Positions 60,250 to 64,000 of a DNA stretch of 64,000 bases are shown in pieces. Position 1 is the stretch's first letter, and each line of letters opens with the position of its first letter. Under the pieces are notes generated by a model. It did no database searches, was not told where the DNA came from, and worked only from the letters and a program-made list of their open reading frames with translations. Source of the stretch: Salvia splendens (taxonomy: Eukaryota > Streptophyta > Magnoliopsida > Lamiales > Lamiaceae); NCBI RefSeq assembly GCF_004379255.2, contig NC_056044.1, positions 5,744,001 through 5,808,000 of the forward strand, in the 5' to 3' direction. Made by a program: the position numbers and the translations under genes.

Positions 60250-60295
60250 TGTGTGCTTGTTGTTTTTATCTATCTTTATTTTTTATAATGTAGTA

Positions 60296-60496
60296 CTCCC
60301 TCCGTCCCATAGTAGAGGTCACACTTTCCTTTTTAGTTTGTCCCACAAAAGATGTCACATTTCCTCTTTTGGAAAAAGTTCTTTCTCACATCAATTATAA
60401 AATTATATTTTCTCTCACCACCTAACACACAAAATAACATCTCCTAAAATCCCGTGCCATCTCCTAAGTGTGACATCTACTATGGGACGGAGGGAG
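60296..60496. mobile_element. Stowaway MITE (201 bp) inside the Harbinger element
   Basis: TA at 60294-60295 and 60497-60498. The ends CTCCCTCCGTCCCATAGTAG and (reverse complement) CTCCCTCCGTCCCATAGTAG are identical over 20 bases, so it is a young insertion. Confidence 0.93.
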
Positions 60497-60723
60497 TATG
60501 TTTTTTAATGAAATTTGCTCCTTCTTTATCATCTTGTCTTAAAAAATGAAATATATAAAAATAAAAATGATGATGTGGAAATGAGATGAGCTCTGAGATA
60601 GGCTCTGGTACGGGCTCTCATTGCAGGGAGATAAGCTCTGAGATGAGCCTGCTGACATGGCAAGAAAAAATGGAGATAGACTCTGAGATAGGCTCCGGAG
60701 ATAGGCCTCCGTTGTAAATGCTC

Positions 60724-61094
60724 TTATAATAAGAAATTATATAACCTTCTCATATGTTTTTTGCACTTGTTTATTATTGCTCTTTTTCATTTTTTGAAGT
60801 TACTCAAAAATATTTGATATAGTTGGGTTGAGGCAGTAGTGCAGACTGCAGAGAATGACAAATCAATGTGGAGTTTAAAGCTTAGGGCTTCTTTTCTTCT
60901 CATAAAAATAGAAATTAGCACAACAAATATTATTTAGGCCCAATAAAAAATTAATAGATGACTATTTAGTCATCTTCTTACCCCAAAATTTACCACAAGA
61001 CACAACAGCCGTCTGTGATCTGTAAATTTTTCAATTGAGACTTGAGAGCCAATTTAAACTTTAAACAAAATGATGCTTAAAAGTTCAATTTTCA
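60724..61094. other. Intergenic, nothing recognised
   Basis: AT-rich spacer between two Harbinger elements. Confidence 0.5.
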
Positions 61095-61982
61095 GAGCAT
61101 CCACAATGGCGGCGAGGGGACCGGCTAGCCGATCTCCGGCGCTCGCCGGTTCGCTCGCCGAATCATTGTAACCGACGAGCGCCATTTTGGTAAAAAAATC
61201 GGCGAGCGCACGCCGGTCCGCTAACCGCCATTGCAGGCTCCGGACCGGCGAGCGATCGGCGAGCGATTTTTTTTTCCGAAACACTATATATACAGCGCTT
61301 TGCACGTCATTTTCATTCGCATCACTTGTTTTGACTAGTACTCTATCTATCTTAATTTTTGTACAAGATCAACAGCGTGAAATGGAGAACAACAACGAAG
61401 GTACTCCAATGACGAGCGAGTCTCAAACTCCCCCGATACCCGTGGGAGGTGGATGGGGTCCGATGCCCGAGTACTACAACATGTATCCGTGCTCAGATGG
61501 TCAAGATCTTAGCCGATTGAAAGGCGACATAGGACCCCGAGGAGAAGAGCTTTCTTCACGCATTGGTCGTGAGCATGCGTGACGATTTGAAGACCGGGGG
61601 GCACGGGGGTACCGGCAGCGACGGGGGCGACGGAGACGAGGAGTGAGGCGGAGGTCGGGTTTTTTTTTTAAAATAATGTAATTTTTTTTAAATTAATGTA
61701 TTTTTCTAATGTACCTTTTTTAAAAATTAATATATTTTTTTAATGTACTTTTTTTAATTTAAATAATATTATTGAATTTTTTCGTATCTGTGTTTAAATT
61801 TAATTCCGTATTTTGTGTGATTGTCAATTATTTATTTTATATAATTAGGAGTGATGTGGCTAGGCTATTGCTGGGCTATTTGCTTGTCCTGATGATGTGG
61901 CAGGAGGATTTTTAGTGCTGATGATGTGGCAGGAGGAGTTTGTGGCTGGGCTATGGCTGAGCGAAAGCCATTGTGGATGCTC
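61095..61982 (+). mobile_element. PIF/Harbinger derivative (888 bp)
   Basis: The ends GAGCATCCACAATGGCGG and (reverse complement) GAGCATCCACAATGGCTTTC are TIRs; TCA precedes and TAA follows, one base from a perfect duplication. The GC-rich block repeats CGGCGAGCG words. A TATA box (CACTATATATACAGC, 61281-61295) and a leader with CACTTGTTTTGACTAGTA follow. Confidence 0.88.
61382..61582 (+). pseudogene. Harbinger ORF1 reduced to its N-terminus
   Basis: ATG 61382 reads MENNNEGTPMTSESQTPPIP, then MPEYYNMYP, matching the start of ORF1 at 4706 and 43730. It then runs into unrelated or frame-shifted sequence (DGQDLSRLKGDIGPRGE) to the stop at 61582. The SANT domain and most of the Met/Pro repeats are gone. 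Confidence 0.7.
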
Positions 61983-62107
61983 TAAAAAACCTTAACAATA
62001 AATTAGCGATCAATCATATCCCAAATTTACATAAGTTTTTTTAATAAAATTCGTGTATTCTATAAAAGTAGTCCACTTTATTGTTTGCTATTTTATTCTG
62101 GTCTGTC

Positions 62108-62519
62108 TAGAGGTGCCCACAGTTTCGGAACCGGCAGTTACGGTTTGGAATCGTCGGTTCCGGTTTAGAAACTGCCGAACCGGAACCGAACCGAACCGCG
62201 AGGGTGTTTCGCAGTTACGGTTACGGTTCCAAAACCGCCGCTTTTGGTTTCGGTTCCAAACCGACGGTTTTTTACGGTTTTTCACATTTCCGAACCTCCG
62301 GTTTTTGCTGTTCCGACTTCGTTTCACGGTTTTCCTGCGGTTTTTCACGGTTCCGGTTTAGAACCGCCTAGAACCGGCGGTTCCGGCACAGTTTCGATTC
62401 GAAATTTTTTAACATGAACCGAACCACGGTTCAAAAATCGACGGTTTCGGTTCGGAACCGTAACCGGGGGTTATAGTTTCAGTTTTAACCGCCGGTTCGA
62501 TAAATCTTGGGCAGGTCTA
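62108..62519. mobile_element. Non-autonomous hAT element (412 bp)
   Basis: The 8-bp duplication GGTCTGTC lies at 62100-62107 and 62520-62527. The ends TAGAGGTGCCCACAGTTT and (reverse complement) TAGACCTGCCCAAGATTT are TIRs. The interior is a dense array of CGGTTCCGGTT/AACCGAACCG words, producing artefactual Arg/Phe-rich open frames on both strands. Confidence 0.9.
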
Positions 62520-62527
62520 GGTCTGTC

Positions 62528-62891
62528 CTAGTATAAAATTGGTCCACTTGTATTTTTGGCAAATTTTTCTCTTTAATGAGTTGTGCGCCACATTTCCGTT
62601 AATAATAATTCAGTTATTTTTTCTTTTATATTTTTCTTATACTTTGCCATTTTGTATTAAAACATGTGTTATCTTTAAATTTTTTAATTTTATGGAATGG
62701 ATGGAGTAGATATATTTGGTGAATGAAGTGATACATATTTTTATTGTACGATAAGTTTACTTAAAATAAGATCAAATAAGTTTAAATTATCAAAATTTTT
62801 ATTGCATTTACCATATTTTATTTTTATAGTAAACAAATATGTAACCAAACATAAAATTGATATCATACATAGTACATTTTAACTGGACATA
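62528..62891. other. Intergenic, nothing recognised
   Basis: AT-rich spacer. Confidence 0.5.
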
Positions 62892-63902
62892 TTATACGTT
62901 AGCCCATTCCAAACGCTTCCTAAAAAAACCCATAGCAAAATAGTTTAAACTCCTAATTTCCCAAATTAGTCTGCAATATGTTAAATGTGAGGTTCCTTCT
63001 AGTTCATGTGTTGTGATTTTGACCGCTGGAAATTTCTTTTCATTTGATAGCATTTCTGCAAACCTACGATAAATAATCACACAAAAAAATTACTATATGG
63101 TATTGAAAAAAACATGAAAAATTAAGTAAATTAATAATTAAGTACTTACTTAATCAAAACATCCCGATTTGTGCCTCCGCCAACAACAGGCTCAGAATTT
63201 CCTGTTTGCAGATTCACTCTTGAGAAAGGAGAGTGCAACAAGCATTCCCCGATTTCGACCAGATTCTTCAGATTCTCCTCCGTCGTGACATCCATCGACG
63301 AACTATCTCCAGTTAAATTTTCAGCCTATGAAATTATTATATAGGAATCCGAGTTAGATGTTATAAATAACGCATACAACAAAAGCAATAAAAGAAACAA
63401 AGCGAAAATGGGAAAAACTGTGACAACCAAATGAACTAGAAAATAGCTTGTAAATAGATTACAAAATAAATTAGAATAACAACAATAATGGCAATTGACA
63501 AACCCTAAACCTAGCTACTAATAGGGATTAAATACATAATTTAATGGCCTTTAAGACATAATATAATGACATTGCAAATAATAATATATCCAAAATTTCA
63601 ACTGAAAAATATTGACCTGAATGCGTAGATAGTTTTGTTGAGAAGTCTGAGCCTGAAATATTAGTGATAAAAAATAATCGACCATATCTGTGCTAGCTTG
63701 GTTGTAGATATCTTCGACGAAGGAGCCAGCTCATCACGCCCCATTCCGACGCCATTTCTGTTGTGTATATCTCCTCTTGCTTCGCAGAGCCCGTGCCCAA
63801 TGATATCACCAGCAATTTTGCACAATCCAGAGGCTGAATGTGGAAGAAATCTTCCCTTCTATTCACCTCTTCTTTTGTCACTTCTCTCACTTCCACCAAA
63901 GT
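62892..63902 (-). pseudogene. Patatin-like phospholipase, 3' half, frameshifted
   Basis: Patatin-like lipid acyl hydrolases release fatty acids from membrane lipids. Seen on the minus strand: exon 63902-63617 with REVTKEEVNRREDFFHIQPL and LLVISLGTGSAKQEEIYT, then, after a frame change near 63715, EDIYNQASTDMVDYFLSLIF and QQNYLRIQ; exon 63325-63150 with AENLTGDSSSMDVTTEENL and SPFSRVNLQTGNSEPV; last exon from 63063 with RFAEMLSNEKKF. About ten residues expected between GVMSWL and DIYNQ are missing, with a net frameshift. The tail past EKKF is longer than usual and unlike the family. The 5' exons with the catalytic Ser lie right of the window. A sequencing or assembly error at 63715 cannot be excluded. 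Confidence 0.75.
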
Positions 63903-64000
63903 CTGCAAGAATATATATATATATTGTGTTTCTATCTTAAAGTGATTGCAGTCAAGATATACGATTGTGTCAGTCATTTTTCTGTTTCGGCATAATCTAT

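Larger units (their letters stand above)
57914..60723 (+). mobile_element. PIF/Harbinger element interrupted by a Copia fragment and a Stowaway MITE
   Basis: TTA at 57911-57913 and 60724-60726. The ends GAGCATTCACAGAGCG and (reverse complement) GAGCATTTACAACGGAGGCC are TIRs. The left block repeats GCCTCC/CGCCTC words. The middle (about 58140-59880) is a retrotransposon insertion, and ORF1 remains lie at 59881-60249. Confidence 0.85.

Noticed and set aside
62053..62361. Arg/Phe-rich open frames on both strands
   Set aside because: Created by CGGTTCCGG-type repeats inside the 62108-62519 hAT element.

Overview
This is nuclear DNA of a flowering plant, most likely a eudicot. The supported genes have many short AT-rich GT-AG introns, they belong to plant families (NAC factor, DRB2-type dsRNA-binding protein, shikimate-kinase-like plastid protein, plastid-type GDPD), and they lie in AT-rich intergenic DNA full of MITEs. 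The order Lamiales is a guess from overall flavour, not something the sequence proves.

Layout of genes. 1-1056 (+): 3' part of a decayed phytyl-ester-synthase-like gene. 7474-10618 (-): Atos/DUF4210 family gene. 13577-15613 (-): SKL1. 16576-20457 (-): BAR-like At2g33490-type protein. 31242-32103 (-): a divergent short NAC protein. 39575-41674 (-): GDPD1. 56112-57482 (-): DRB2-like protein. 62892-63902 (-): frameshifted patatin-like lipase remnant running off the right edge. The six intact genes are independent single genes, all on the minus strand; nothing suggests a cluster or shared pathway. A U6-like snRNA pseudogene and a tRNA-Gln-like sequence are also present.

The rest is mobile DNA. 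The dominant theme is a PIF/Harbinger clan: at least eight elements with GAGCATCC-type ends and TAA/TTA target duplications (4424, 11943, 35291, 43410, 47245-48629, 53099, 57914, 61095). Between them they hold a degenerate SANT/Myb ORF1, a DDE transposase with all three catalytic residues but no N-terminus, and a series of internal-deletion derivatives that keep promoter and leader while losing coding sequence. Stowaway MITEs, hAT elements with 8-bp target duplications, TRIM/Copia elements, a SINE with 20-bp target duplications, a solo LTR and long foldback elements fill most other gaps. Nested insertions give relative ages at 35156-36488, 37063-38958 and 57914-60723.

Most unusual structures: (i) 47636-51096, a 1.55-kb near-perfect inverted duplication of half a Harbinger transposase, its two arms separated by 170 bp and the event bracketed by 191-bp direct repeats, pointing to one template-switching event; (ii) 37063-38958, an element with MITE-like inverted arms that appears to have captured a fragment of a glycosyltransferase-like gene and was later hit by a solo LTR; (iii) a NAC protein lacking the usual block before the GYWK signature.
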